NCBI GenBank assembly: GCA_964582055.1
Contig: CAZOPT010000001.1
Location: 73,541-137,540, forward strand
From: JBKSMP01 sp964582055
Lineage (GTDB): Bacteria; Verrucomicrobiota; Verrucomicrobiia; Opitutales; UBA9783
Length of the DNA stretch: 64,000 nucleotides
Direction: 5' to 3'
Shown: piece after piece, positions 52,498-61,460 of the stretch
Position numbering within the stretch: position 1 is the stretch's first letter
Layout: each line of letters starts with the position of its first letter
Notes under the pieces: generated by a model
What the model was told of the DNA's origin: nothing
The model's database searches: none
The model's input: the letters and a program-made list of their open reading frames with translations, nothing else
Made by a program: the position numbers and the translations under genes

Positions 52498-53529
52498 TTG
52501 CTTGCAAGATTAAGGCTGGATTTTTATTTTGAATATGTGCGCTACAAGGAGTTTTTAATTATCATAATTTTTTTTGCGCTAAGCGTAGGTGCTTGTTGGA
52601 TTATTCAGTATGTTGAATATAGACCTGCGTTTAAGATTGGCATTAATGCTTGTTCGGGAGCGGAATATTTACAAATAGCTTTAGAACAAAAGTATTTTGA
52701 AAAAGCAGGTTTGCGAGTAAGGTTTGTTGAATTTGGATCTTTGCAAGATGTTCAGCAGGCATTTGAATGGCAGCAAATAGACGCAATGATTTGTCCATTT
52801 GTAGATGCAATGGTTATGCAATGTAAAAGCAATAACTATGATTCTAAGATTATTTTATTTACTTCTTTTGCAAGAAGACAGTTTTCATGGAATTTGATGA
52901 CTTGGTCTACCATAAAATCGATAAAGGAGTTAAAAGGGAAAAGGATAGGAGTAGAGATAAATTCTTTTAGTAATTATGTACTTTGTCGTGCCTTGAAAAC
53001 AGAAGGATTAACCTTGCAAGATATTGAAGTTGTTCCTGTTGATCCAACAGCACATTTAACCTTTTTGCAGAACGAAAAAGTCGATGGTGTTGTAACGTAT
53101 TGGCCTTTTAATAGTGATTTGCAAGTTTTAGGGAATGATTTACATTCTATTTATTCTACTGAAGAATGGCCTCGAGAAATGAAGCTTAATGTATTATTGA
53201 TACAACAAAGCAAATTAAAGATTTTTCATAGGAATTTAAGTCGATTTGTCGGAAAATGGGATGAAGTTTTGTCTGTATACAAACGAGAATATTCTTATTA
53301 TCATTCTTCGGTAAGTTTTATGAATTTACCTGATTATTACGCAACTTTAAAAACAATACATCCACTTCCGCTTAGTGAACAAATTTCATTGATTTGTAAT
53401 AATCGTTACATTTTGGATTTGATGGAAAATGTAAAAACAGAAATGTTAGTGCATAATCATTTGGACTATAACCGTTCATTGGAATCGATATTTGATTCTT
53501 CTGTTATTCGTAATTCTTTAAAACAATAA
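52498..53529 (+). CDS. NMT1/SsuA-like periplasmic solute-binding protein, membrane-anchored
   Basis: About 343 aa. A hydrophobic helix (FLIIIIFFALSVGACWII, about 19-36) includes VGAC, a possible lipobox, so it is exported and anchored. The rest has the ABC solute-binding fold of the NMT1/THI5/SsuA type: IGINACSGAEYLQIALEQKYFEKAGLRV, ELKGKRIGVEINSFSNYVL and KVDGVVTYWPFNSDL. There is no ATG in the first part; TTG 52498 and GTG 52537 are candidates, both without a clear ribosome site. No permease or ATPase gene is adjacent. It is followed after 3 nt by a hybrid histidine kinase, suggesting a sensory rather than transport role. Confidence 0.78.
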   Translation: MLARLRLDFYFEYVRYKEFLIIIIFFALSVGACWIIQYVEYRPAFKIGINACSGAEYLQIALEQKYFEKAGLRVRFVEFGSLQDVQQAFEWQQIDAMICPFVDAMVMQCKSNNYDSKIILFTSFARRQFSWNLMTWSTIKSIKELKGKRIGVEINSFSNYVLCRALKTEGLTLQDIEVVPVDPTAHLTFLQNEKVDGVVTYWPFNSDLQVLGNDLHSIYSTEEWPREMKLNVLLIQQSKLKIFHRNLSRFVGKWDEVLSVYKREYSYYHSSVSFMNLPDYYATLKTIHPLPLSEQISLICNNRYILDLMENVKTEMLVHNHLDYNRSLESIFDSSVIRNSLKQ

Positions 53530-53532
53530 GTG

Positions 53533-55875
53533 ATGAATTTTGCATTTTTTAAAAGTTTTAAAACAGGTCCATTAAAGGTAAAAATTTTATTTCCATTGAT
53601 TGTTTATGCGTTTTTTTGTGTAGCTGGAATCATTCTTTTTGCGAGATACTTTTATTCGAAGCATTTGTTGAATAGTGCGATTACACGTGGACAACAATTA
53701 GCGCATTCTTTAGGAACATGCATTCAAATTGTACATTATCCTTATGAGTTACAGCGAATTGTATATGCTTTTGCTAGCGAGAAACATATTCGTTTTGTTG
53801 CTGTTTTAGGTGGGACGCCTTTAAGGGTTTTAGCCTGTAATCGAAATGCTTTAAAAAACAAACCTTGGCAACATCGTAATTTGCCAGATGGTATTCGCCT
53901 TCCTAATTTCCCGAAAGAACAAGACGCTTACGATTTACTTCCAGAACGCTTTATTTTTAATTATGCATTGGCATTTTATGTTGCACCCAATTCGTGTATA
54001 AAAGGTGATCCTGTTTACATTGTCATGCAAATCAGTACCTATTCTTGGCAAAAAGAACTTTTACAACAAAATTTTATTGTGTTTATCTTTTCTTTATTTA
54101 TTCTAGTCGTCCTTATTGTTGTAAGTATTACGCAAATAAATTATTGGATTTTGAAGCCTTTGCAAGCAATTCAGCGACAAATGAATAAGCGTCGGTTGGG
54201 AAATACTTTTGCGATGGCTCCAGTTTTGTATAAGGATGAAGTTGGAGATCTTGCAAATACGCTTAATGAAATGATCCGATCGCAAGAAAAAACGGAAAAT
54301 TTGTTTCAAAAGATTGTAGATATTGCTCCTATCCTTATGTGGACTACCAATGAAACAAATTCTCATTTTTATTTTAATCAACGTTGGTGTGAGTTTACCG
54401 GGCAAAAGTATCTTTCTTATACGGATTGGTCTTGGTTGAAGTTCCTTCATCCAAGTACGGCACGTCATTATCAAAAGACCTTTTTAGAAGCTCAAAAAAT
54501 GCGTAAAGCAACCGTTTTTGAGTGTCGAATTAAAGGCGTAAATGGTGATTCACGTTGGATGCTTTGTCAAAGCGTGCCACGTATTCTTTCGGATGGGCAT
54601 TTTGAGGGTTACATTTCGTGTTTAGTAGATATTACGGAACGAAAAGAAAACGAAAAACGTTTGGCAAATTACGCTGAAAAATTGGCTAAAGCGCGTGATG
54701 CTGCTTTAAAGGCTATGCATGATAAGACTGCGTTTTTAGCGACTATAAGTCATGAATTACGTACTCCGATTAATGGAATTTCTGGTTTTACACATTTATT
54801 AAAAGAAACTCCTCTAAATACAGAACAAAGCGATTATGTTAATACAATTGCGTCGAGTACGCAACTTTTGTTGGATTTGATAAATCAGGTGTTAGATCTG
54901 TCTAAAATTGAGGCCAATAAATTGACTTTAGAACCCATTAACTTTCACTTGAATAGCTGTATCCATGAAGTTTGTATCTTATTTCAACCTTCCTTGCAAA
55001 AGAAGAATTTAACGTTGTCTGTATGGCAACATCCTCAATTAGAATCGTGGCTTGTAGGTGATCCACAGCGCTTACGTCAAATATTGATGAATTTATTGAG
55101 TAATGCGATAAAGTTTACGACGGAAGGAACCATTTTTTTGAGGTTGACGGGACGTTGGACATCAGAATTCGATTATCAGCTATTTGTTTCTGTAAAAGAT
55201 CAAGGTTGTGGTATTCCAAAAGAAGATCAAGAACGTATTTTTGAAGCCTTTGAACAAGTCGCTTATCAAAATAAGGGAGGTACTGGTTTAGGTTTGTCCA
55301 TTACGCAATCGCTTATTCATTTAATGGGAGGTGGCAGACTTAAGTTGTATAGCAAACCAAAACAAGGTTCTATCTTTTATTTTTCCATCCATTTAAAACG
55401 AGGAACCCCCCAGGCTTTAATAAAAAAAGAGGTTGTGGAATCGATTGTACCGGTGGTTGTTCCAGTTGCCAATAAGATCATTGCTAAGGTACTTTTGGTA
55501 GAAGATAATCGTGAAAATCAAAAAGTAGCGCAGAGAATTTTAGAGAAAAAAGGTTTTGTTGTTACGATTGCAGAAAATGGAGTACAATGTTTAGATTGGT
55601 TACAAACACATTTGGTGGATATCATCATCATGGATATTAATATGCCGGAAATGGATGGTTTTGAAGCAACGCAGCATGTTCGTTCAGGAGAGTGTGGGCT
55701 CGATAAAGCCGGTATTCCAATTCTCGGTTTAACGGCTCGTGCTTTGCAAGATACATATGATCAAGCGATCGCAATTGGTATGAATGCCTTACTTACAAAG
55801 CCGTTCCAACCACAAGATTTGCTCAATAAAATTTATGAGTTGATAAGACTCAATTCTGAATTGATAGAAAAATAA
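53533..55875 (+). CDS. Hybrid sensor histidine kinase (HAMP-PAS-HisKA-HATPase-REC)
   Basis: 780 aa. Order: TM1 (about 18-41), periplasmic domain (42-178), TM2 (181-206), HAMP, PAS/PAC (about 260-372), HisKA with phospho-accepting His407 in ATISHELRTPING, HATPase with N box NLLSNAIKF, DQGCGIP and GGTGLGLSI, then a receiver with LLVEDN, phospho-acceptor Asp701 in IIIMDINMPEMDG, TAR and TKPF. There is no Hpt domain and no separate response regulator nearby, so the output partner must be elsewhere. Co-transcribed with the solute-binding protein, the probable sensory input. Confidence 0.93.
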   Translation: MNFAFFKSFKTGPLKVKILFPLIVYAFFCVAGIILFARYFYSKHLLNSAITRGQQLAHSLGTCIQIVHYPYELQRIVYAFASEKHIRFVAVLGGTPLRVLACNRNALKNKPWQHRNLPDGIRLPNFPKEQDAYDLLPERFIFNYALAFYVAPNSCIKGDPVYIVMQISTYSWQKELLQQNFIVFIFSLFILVVLIVVSITQINYWILKPLQAIQRQMNKRRLGNTFAMAPVLYKDEVGDLANTLNEMIRSQEKTENLFQKIVDIAPILMWTTNETNSHFYFNQRWCEFTGQKYLSYTDWSWLKFLHPSTARHYQKTFLEAQKMRKATVFECRIKGVNGDSRWMLCQSVPRILSDGHFEGYISCLVDITERKENEKRLANYAEKLAKARDAALKAMHDKTAFLATISHELRTPINGISGFTHLLKETPLNTEQSDYVNTIASSTQLLLDLINQVLDLSKIEANKLTLEPINFHLNSCIHEVCILFQPSLQKKNLTLSVWQHPQLESWLVGDPQRLRQILMNLLSNAIKFTTEGTIFLRLTGRWTSEFDYQLFVSVKDQGCGIPKEDQERIFEAFEQVAYQNKGGTGLGLSITQSLIHLMGGGRLKLYSKPKQGSIFYFSIHLKRGTPQALIKKEVVESIVPVVVPVANKIIAKVLLVEDNRENQKVAQRILEKKGFVVTIAENGVQCLDWLQTHLVDIIIMDINMPEMDGFEATQHVRSGECGLDKAGIPILGLTARALQDTYDQAIAIGMNALLTKPFQPQDLLNKIYELIRLNSELIEK

Positions 55876-56111
55876 TAGGGTTCCTGCACAACTTGAAAAT
55901 AAAAAGTTTGCTGGTTCACATAAACACTAGGCAAACAGTCTTTTTAAGAGTGTTAGATTTCTTTGATGTTATTTTTTTCATCCTAAATCCCATGAATGCT
56001 GAATTTATTGGTAATTTCTGCTGCAAGTTTTGCTAGATGTCTTATGAAATTTCTTTAAAAGTTTTTAAAAAATCTTGTTATTGTAAATTAAAGTTGATTG
56101 GATTAATTAAG

Positions 56112-57860
56112 ATGAAAAAAGTTTCATTAGTGTCACTTTGTATCCATTATTTGTCACATCGAAAGTCTTTATTTGTATGTGCAGTTGTTTGCGGAGGTAT
56201 TTACGGGGTTATGAGTGGCCTTGGGTTGCCACTTATTTTTGAAAAAGTTTTCAAGAATATTTTTGAGAAGCCTGAAGATTATAATGTCAGTACTATTTTG
56301 TTTATTGCTGCAATGGTGCCTCTAGGATTTTTTGTAAGAGGGCTTTTTGGGTATTTAAGTACGTTTTGGATGAATCGTTGTGGCTTGGAAGTTCTTACGG
56401 AATTGCGATCGGATATTTTTAGAAAGTTGCAATATCTTCCTTTGAGTTTTTTTGAAAAAAAGGCTTCTGGTGATCTTATTCATCGTGTAGTTTCAGATCC
56501 TAAAAGTGTGCAAGATTTATTGTTGGAAATGGCATCGGAAGCTATTAAACAACCGTTACAGATGGTTATGGCTTTTTTAGGGCTTATTTATTTTTCGGTA
56601 AAATATTGTGATGCCGCTTTACTTGGAATTTTTCTTATCGCAATTCCGCTTTGTTTTTTACCTGTGCATTTATTGCGTTCTCGTGTTAAAAATAATAGTC
56701 GTTTGATGCAACAAGCAGAGGCTGAGGTAACTGCATGTGTTTCAGAGAATTTACAGGCAGCGCAGGAAATTCGTAATTTTTGTATGGAAGAGCGAGCTCT
56801 AGTCCGTATAAAAACTATTATGCAAAAACTTTCGCAACGTATTGAGTTAGTGGTTATATGGCAAAAGATGCAGCAGCCACTTATGGAAGTCGTTTCTGCA
56901 GGGATTATTTCGGTTATTTTCGTTTATGCTTATTGGAAAAAAATTCCGTTTTCGATTTTTAGTGCGATGGGAACGGCCTTGTACTTTGCGTTTGATCCTA
57001 TTAAAAAGATTACCAATTTAATCGGTTCTATGCAACGGACGACGGGGGCTTTAGAGCGTATTGCAGACATATTGAATCAGCCGCTTAGTATTCAATCGCC
57101 ACAATCAGGTTTTAAAACAAATGTTTGTGATGGATGCTTTCAATTAGAAAATGTGTGTTTTCGGTATGCTAGTTCAGAAGAAAATGTTTTAAATGCAATA
57201 AATTTCGAAATTCCGTCGAAACAATTTTGTGCTCTAGTAGGTCCAAGTGGGGCAGGGAAGTCGACATTTATTAAGCTATTGCCGCGCTTGTATGACATTT
57301 CTAGTGGCAGTATTCGGTGTAATGGTGTGGAACTTCGAGAATGGGATTTGGAAGCTCTTAGGAAGCAAATTGCAATTGTTTCGCAGTCAACAATTCTGTT
57401 TAATGATACCATTTTAAATAACTTGCGTATTGGGAAGCCGGAGGCAAGCGATGTTGAAATTATTAAATCAGCGAAACTCGCTTATGCGCACGATTTTATC
57501 ATGGAAGCGGGTGGTTATGATGTGATAATTGGGGAAAATGGTAACCGTTTTTCAGGTGGTCAACGCCAGCGTTTAGCGATTGCACGTGCTTTTCTGAAAA
57601 ATGCACCTATTCTCGTTCTGGATGAAGCGACGTCTGCGCTCGATTCTGAAAGTGAGTTTTGCATAAAGAAGGCCATTGAAAAAATTGCGGAAAATAAGAC
57701 CGTTATTGCTATTGCGCATCGTATTAGTACCATTCAAAATGCTGATTGTATTTTTGTGTTTGATCAAGGTAATTTAGTAGGGCAGGGGACTCATAATCGC
57801 CTTTTAGCAGAAAATAATCTTTATCAGCAATTGGTTGCTAAACAGCTCTTAAATACATGA
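56112..57860 (+). CDS. ABC exporter, MsbA/multidrug type
   Basis: Half-transporter with fused membrane and ATPase domains. From the ATG at 56112 it is 582 aa, the usual MsbA length; an in-frame ATG at 56037 would add 25 atypical residues. Six membrane helices (about 20-300), intracellular-loop motif LSFFEKKASGDLIHRV, Walker A GPSGAGKST, signature FSGGQRQRLAIARAFL, Walker B ILVLDEATSALD and AHRISTI. It may flip lipid A core or export drugs; no kdtA/lpxK neighbour settles this. ATGA overlap with the Nudix gene. Confidence 0.88.
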   Translation: MKKVSLVSLCIHYLSHRKSLFVCAVVCGGIYGVMSGLGLPLIFEKVFKNIFEKPEDYNVSTILFIAAMVPLGFFVRGLFGYLSTFWMNRCGLEVLTELRSDIFRKLQYLPLSFFEKKASGDLIHRVVSDPKSVQDLLLEMASEAIKQPLQMVMAFLGLIYFSVKYCDAALLGIFLIAIPLCFLPVHLLRSRVKNNSRLMQQAEAEVTACVSENLQAAQEIRNFCMEERALVRIKTIMQKLSQRIELVVIWQKMQQPLMEVVSAGIISVIFVYAYWKKIPFSIFSAMGTALYFAFDPIKKITNLIGSMQRTTGALERIADILNQPLSIQSPQSGFKTNVCDGCFQLENVCFRYASSEENVLNAINFEIPSKQFCALVGPSGAGKSTFIKLLPRLYDISSGSIRCNGVELREWDLEALRKQIAIVSQSTILFNDTILNNLRIGKPEASDVEIIKSAKLAYAHDFIMEAGGYDVIIGENGNRFSGGQRQRLAIARAFLKNAPILVLDEATSALDSESEFCIKKAIEKIAENKTVIAIAHRISTIQNADCIFVFDQGNLVGQGTHNRLLAENNLYQQLVAKQLLNT

Positions 57861-58282
57861 ATACGATTGAAGTAATTGCACGTGGGGTACTTATAAAAGA
57901 TGGATACTTGCTCGTCTGTCGTCCTATTGGTAAAAATTATTGTTATCTTCCCGGAGGCCATGTGGAGTTTTTTGAGAATATCCAAGAAGCCCTTTTGCGG
58001 GAATGGCAAGAGGAGTTGAATTGTATTTGTGAAGTGGGGGCTTTTTTGAATTTTTTTGAAGAACGTTTTACGGATTTAGATCAGCAATGTCATCATGAAT
58101 ATACATTTTTATACATTGTCAGTTGTTCTGCATTGCAACCTAAAAATGAAGTAAAGAGTAATGAAGCTCATGTTAATTTTGAATGGGTACCTGTAAAAAA
58201 CTTACATAAGCACCCATTATTACCTAAAAGTATGCAAGCTTTTCTTACTGCTTTAAACACTCCAGAAGTAGTTGATCGATAA
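57857..58282 (+). CDS. Nudix hydrolase
   Basis: 141-aa cytosolic Nudix protein. Box at residues 34-56: GHVEFFENIQEALLREWQEEL, with REWQEE intact and Asn in place of the last Gly. ARGVLIKDGYLLVCRP at the start and FEWVPVKNL near the end fit MutT-like hydrolases of nucleoside diphosphate derivatives; the substrate is unknown. The start overlaps the ABC exporter stop, and the last 38 nt overlap the convergent gatB gene. Confidence 0.9.
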   Translation: MNTIEVIARGVLIKDGYLLVCRPIGKNYCYLPGGHVEFFENIQEALLREWQEELNCICEVGAFLNFFEERFTDLDQQCHHEYTFLYIVSCSALQPKNEVKSNEAHVNFEWVPVKNLHKHPLLPKSMQAFLTALNTPEVVDR

Positions 58283-59702
58283 GTTCTACCGGTGCCTTCC
58301 CTTGGGTTTTACGCATCATTTGCCCTTTGAGTACATTGATGGCTTTCTCTTTACCAGCACGAAATTCAGCTACAGGTTTAGGAAATTCAACGATGGTCTC
58401 TTGACATAACTTACGCAAAGTTTCAACATCAACCTGCATTTCCAGCCCCTTTTGGCGTACAATTTCTTTCGGAGAAGTTCCTGTTTTAAACATTTCCAAG
58501 AAAACTTCCTTAGCGCTTTGTTTAGATAAAACTTTATCGTCAATCAATTGTACTAATTCTGCAACCGATTGTGGGGTTAATTTGAGGTTTTCCCAGGCTA
58601 AATTTAAATTTTGTCCAGATAGTTCTCGTAGCAAATCGTTTGCAATCCAATTAGCAATTGCAAGTGGATTTTTGTCATAAATTGTCAATGCAGCTTCGAA
58701 AAAGTCACTTAACTTCTTTTCGGGACAAAGTACAGAAGTAACCGTATAAGGAAGGCCTAAATCCTTTAAATAGCGTTCTTGTTTGACAAAAGGTAATTCT
58801 GGAACTTTTGCGACTTGCTCTGCGATAAGTTCTTCTGATAAAACGATAGGACACAAATCTGGATCTGTAAAATATCGATAATCGTGTGCATCTTCTTTCG
58901 AGCGCATAGTATAACTCGTAGCTTTGTCGGCATCCCAACGACGTGTTTCTTGTTCCACTTTCCCACCAGATTCCACACAAAGAATTTGGCGTTTAATTTC
59001 ATGCTCGATACCGTTGCAAACACCTGAAATGGAATTCAAATTCTTTAATTCTACCTTTGTTCCTAGATAGTCTGTACCTACAGGACGAATACTGATGTTG
59101 GCATCGCAACGCATCTGTCCTTTTTCCATATCGCAGTCAGAAGCACCAATGTATTTCAAATGCATTTCTAAGGATTTCAAATAAGCAAAAACTTCTGCAG
59201 TTGAATGCATGTCGGGTTCTGAAACTATTTCAATAAGAGGTGTTCCAGCGCGATTATAATCGATCCAGCTTTCATTCGTGAAATGGGTTAATTTTCCAAC
59301 ATCTTCTTCCAAGTGGATCCGATTTAAAGCAACTTTACGATGCTTTCCTTGAATATTGCGTGCAGGACCTTCCAACTCAATTTCGACAAATCCACCGGCG
59401 CACAAAGGCTGATCATATTGCGAAATTTGATAGTTTTTGGGAGCGTCGGGATAAAAGTAATTTTTACGATCCCACTTGCATTTACGAGCAATTTTACACC
59501 CAAATACAGAGCCGACTTCGACTGTCTTTAAGATGGCTGCCTTATTGAGTACCGGCAAGGTTCCGGGCAAACCTAAGACAACCTCATCCACTAAGGTATT
59601 GGGAGCTTGTCCATACTGATACGCCACTTGTGTAAATAATTTTGTACGTGTTTTTAGCTGAACATGTACCTCTAAACCAATAACAACTTCGTATTTTTCC
59701 AT
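58245..59702 (-). CDS. gatB: Asp/Glu-tRNA amidotransferase subunit B
   Basis: tRNA-binding/kinase subunit of GatCAB, which amidates misacylated Glu-tRNA(Gln) and/or Asp-tRNA(Asn). The ATG at 59702 gives the standard start MEKYEVVIGLEVHVQLKTRTKLF; the frame extends 28 codons upstream without homology. WDRKNYFYPDAPKNYQISQYDQPLC and the tail domain YqeY (VKGQMMRKTQGKAP-like LKGQMMRKT) are typical. 485 aa. Last gene of pheT-gatC-gatA-gatB. Confidence 0.96.
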   Translation of the reverse strand: MEKYEVVIGLEVHVQLKTRTKLFTQVAYQYGQAPNTLVDEVVLGLPGTLPVLNKAAILKTVEVGSVFGCKIARKCKWDRKNYFYPDAPKNYQISQYDQPLCAGGFVEIELEGPARNIQGKHRKVALNRIHLEEDVGKLTHFTNESWIDYNRAGTPLIEIVSEPDMHSTAEVFAYLKSLEMHLKYIGASDCDMEKGQMRCDANISIRPVGTDYLGTKVELKNLNSISGVCNGIEHEIKRQILCVESGGKVEQETRRWDADKATSYTMRSKEDAHDYRYFTDPDLCPIVLSEELIAEQVAKVPELPFVKQERYLKDLGLPYTVTSVLCPEKKLSDFFEAALTIYDKNPLAIANWIANDLLRELSGQNLNLAWENLKLTPQSVAELVQLIDDKVLSKQSAKEVFLEMFKTGTSPKEIVRQKGLEMQVDVETLRKLCQETIVEFPKPVAEFRAGKEKAINVLKGQMMRKTQGKAPVELIDQLLLECLKQ

Positions 59703-59706
59703 AATC

Positions 59707-61173
59707 TTAGAATTGTGGCGTTTGTAAATTAAAATTGTGATGTGCTTCAAATTTGTGTGCAATGGACAACAAAGAACTTTCGTCAAATGGTCGTCCTATG
59801 AGTTGCATTCCAATGGGTAAGCTGTTTTTTGTAAAGCCACATGGAATGGAAATACCTGGAAGGCCTGCCAGATTAACTGAAATGGTGTAAATGTCACTCA
59901 AATACATTGCAAGCGGATTTGAAGTACGTTCGCCTTTTTTAAAAGCAGGTACGGGAGATGTCGGTGTTAAAATGGCATCGACATCTTTAAAAGCTTCCAT
60001 AAAATCATTGTAAATTAAGCGACGTACTTTTTGTGCTTTTCCATAAAATGCATCGTAATAACCGCTACTTAAAACATAAGTTCCTAATAATATACGACGT
60101 TTGACTTCAGTACCAAATCCTTCACTTCGAGAAGCATCAAATACCTCATTAATGTCTTTTGCCTTAGGACTGCGATACGTGTAACGAATGCCATCATAAC
60201 GTGCTAAATTTGAAGAGGCTTCAGCTGTTGCAACGATATAATAAACAGGGACAGCATACTCAATGGATTTTAGATGAATCGGCTTGATTGTATAACCTTG
60301 CTGTTTATAAAAGGCGATACTTGCTTCAATGCTCGAACGAATCTCGGGATCTAAGCCTTCTCCAAAGTATTCTTCAGGGACCCCTAATGTCCATTTGCGT
60401 CCTAAATTGGTTTGTATGTCTGATAAGAAATTAGGAACAGATTTGCGAGCACTTGTGGCATCTTTTTCATCAGCTCCACATAAAACTTGAAGTAGTTGTG
60501 CGACACCTCCGACTGTTCTGGCGAAAGGCCCAGCTTGATCTAAAGAACTAGCATAGGCAACAATTCCATATCGACTAATACGCCCGTAAGTTGGTTTCAT
60601 GCCTACGATTCCGCACAACGCAGCAGGTTGACGAATGGATCCACCTGTGTCTGTTCCTAATGATAACGGTATTTGTCCGGCTGCTACAGCTGCTGCACTT
60701 CCTGCACTACTTCCTCCGGGTATACGTTCTAAATCCCATGGATTGCTCGTTACCTTAAATGCAGAGTTTTCAGAAGACGATCCCATAGCAAATTCATCCA
60801 TGTTAAGGCGTCCCCAAAGTACCATTCCGGCTCGTCGTAATTTTTGAACAACTGTAGAATCATAGGGACTTACAAAGTTTTCTAATATGCGACTAGCGCA
60901 CGTAAGCGGTTGTCCTTTTTCGGCAAAAATATCCTTTAATCCAACAGGAATACCATCTAGTTCACTTAGGCATTTGTCTTCAGCACGGCGTTTGTCGGAT
61001 GCGGCTGCTTCAGCTAAGGTTTTTTGTTCATCAAAACTTAAAAAGGCTTGTATTGCATCTTCGGTAGCTTTAGTTTGATCAATGTATGCTTGTGTGAGTT
61101 CAACGGAAGAAATTTTTTTTTGTTTTAATCCGTCTATAAGCTCTTCTAAGGGTTTAAATAGCCAACTTTTCAT
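59707..61173 (-). CDS. gatA: Asp/Glu-tRNA amidotransferase subunit A
   Basis: Glutaminase subunit of GatCAB, 488 aa, of the amidase-signature family. The Ser-cisSer-Lys triad is Lys80 (VGLKDIF), Ser155 (GGSSAGS) and Ser179 (DTGGSIRQP). Its start overlaps the gatC stop (TAATG), and gatB follows after 4 nt. Confidence 0.97.
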   Translation of the reverse strand: MKSWLFKPLEELIDGLKQKKISSVELTQAYIDQTKATEDAIQAFLSFDEQKTLAEAAASDKRRAEDKCLSELDGIPVGLKDIFAEKGQPLTCASRILENFVSPYDSTVVQKLRRAGMVLWGRLNMDEFAMGSSSENSAFKVTSNPWDLERIPGGSSAGSAAAVAAGQIPLSLGTDTGGSIRQPAALCGIVGMKPTYGRISRYGIVAYASSLDQAGPFARTVGGVAQLLQVLCGADEKDATSARKSVPNFLSDIQTNLGRKWTLGVPEEYFGEGLDPEIRSSIEASIAFYKQQGYTIKPIHLKSIEYAVPVYYIVATAEASSNLARYDGIRYTYRSPKAKDINEVFDASRSEGFGTEVKRRILLGTYVLSSGYYDAFYGKAQKVRRLIYNDFMEAFKDVDAILTPTSPVPAFKKGERTSNPLAMYLSDIYTISVNLAGLPGISIPCGFTKNSLPIGMQLIGRPFDESSLLSIAHKFEAHHNFNLQTPQF

Positions 61174-61460
61174 TATAAAACCTTTGGAACGACAATTTGA
61201 TTTTCTTTAATTTCGGGTGCATTTTGCGTAAGGTAATCTGTAGTTTCTATTGTTTTTGGAGTATCTTCATGCCAAATATTTTCGTCGTGATCAAACGAAT
61301 GAACCATCGGTTCCAATGAATCGACTTGAGCTGTTGCAACTTTGGAACAGTAGCCAACAATTGATTGTAATTGTTGCAAAAGTTGTGCTTTCTCCTCTTC
61401 TGACAAGCGAATACGCGCCAATTTTGCCAAATGATCTATGTCTAAATTTTGATTGCTCAT
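61173..61460 (-). CDS. gatC: Asp/Glu-tRNA amidotransferase subunit C
   Basis: 95-aa belt protein stabilising GatA-GatB. The N-terminal DHLAKLARIRLSEEEKAQL is the family signature, and VPKVL at the end is also typical. Overlaps pheT upstream (ATGA) and gatA downstream. Confidence 0.95.
   Translation of the reverse strand: MSNQNLDIDHLAKLARIRLSEEEKAQLLQQLQSIVGYCSKVATAQVDSLEPMVHSFDHDENIWHEDTPKTIETTDYLTQNAPEIKENQIVVPKVL

Noticed and set aside
59703..59786. N-terminal extension of gatB (28 codons)
   Set aside because: The ATG at 59702 gives the standard GatB start; the extension overlaps the gatA 3' end and has no family similarity.
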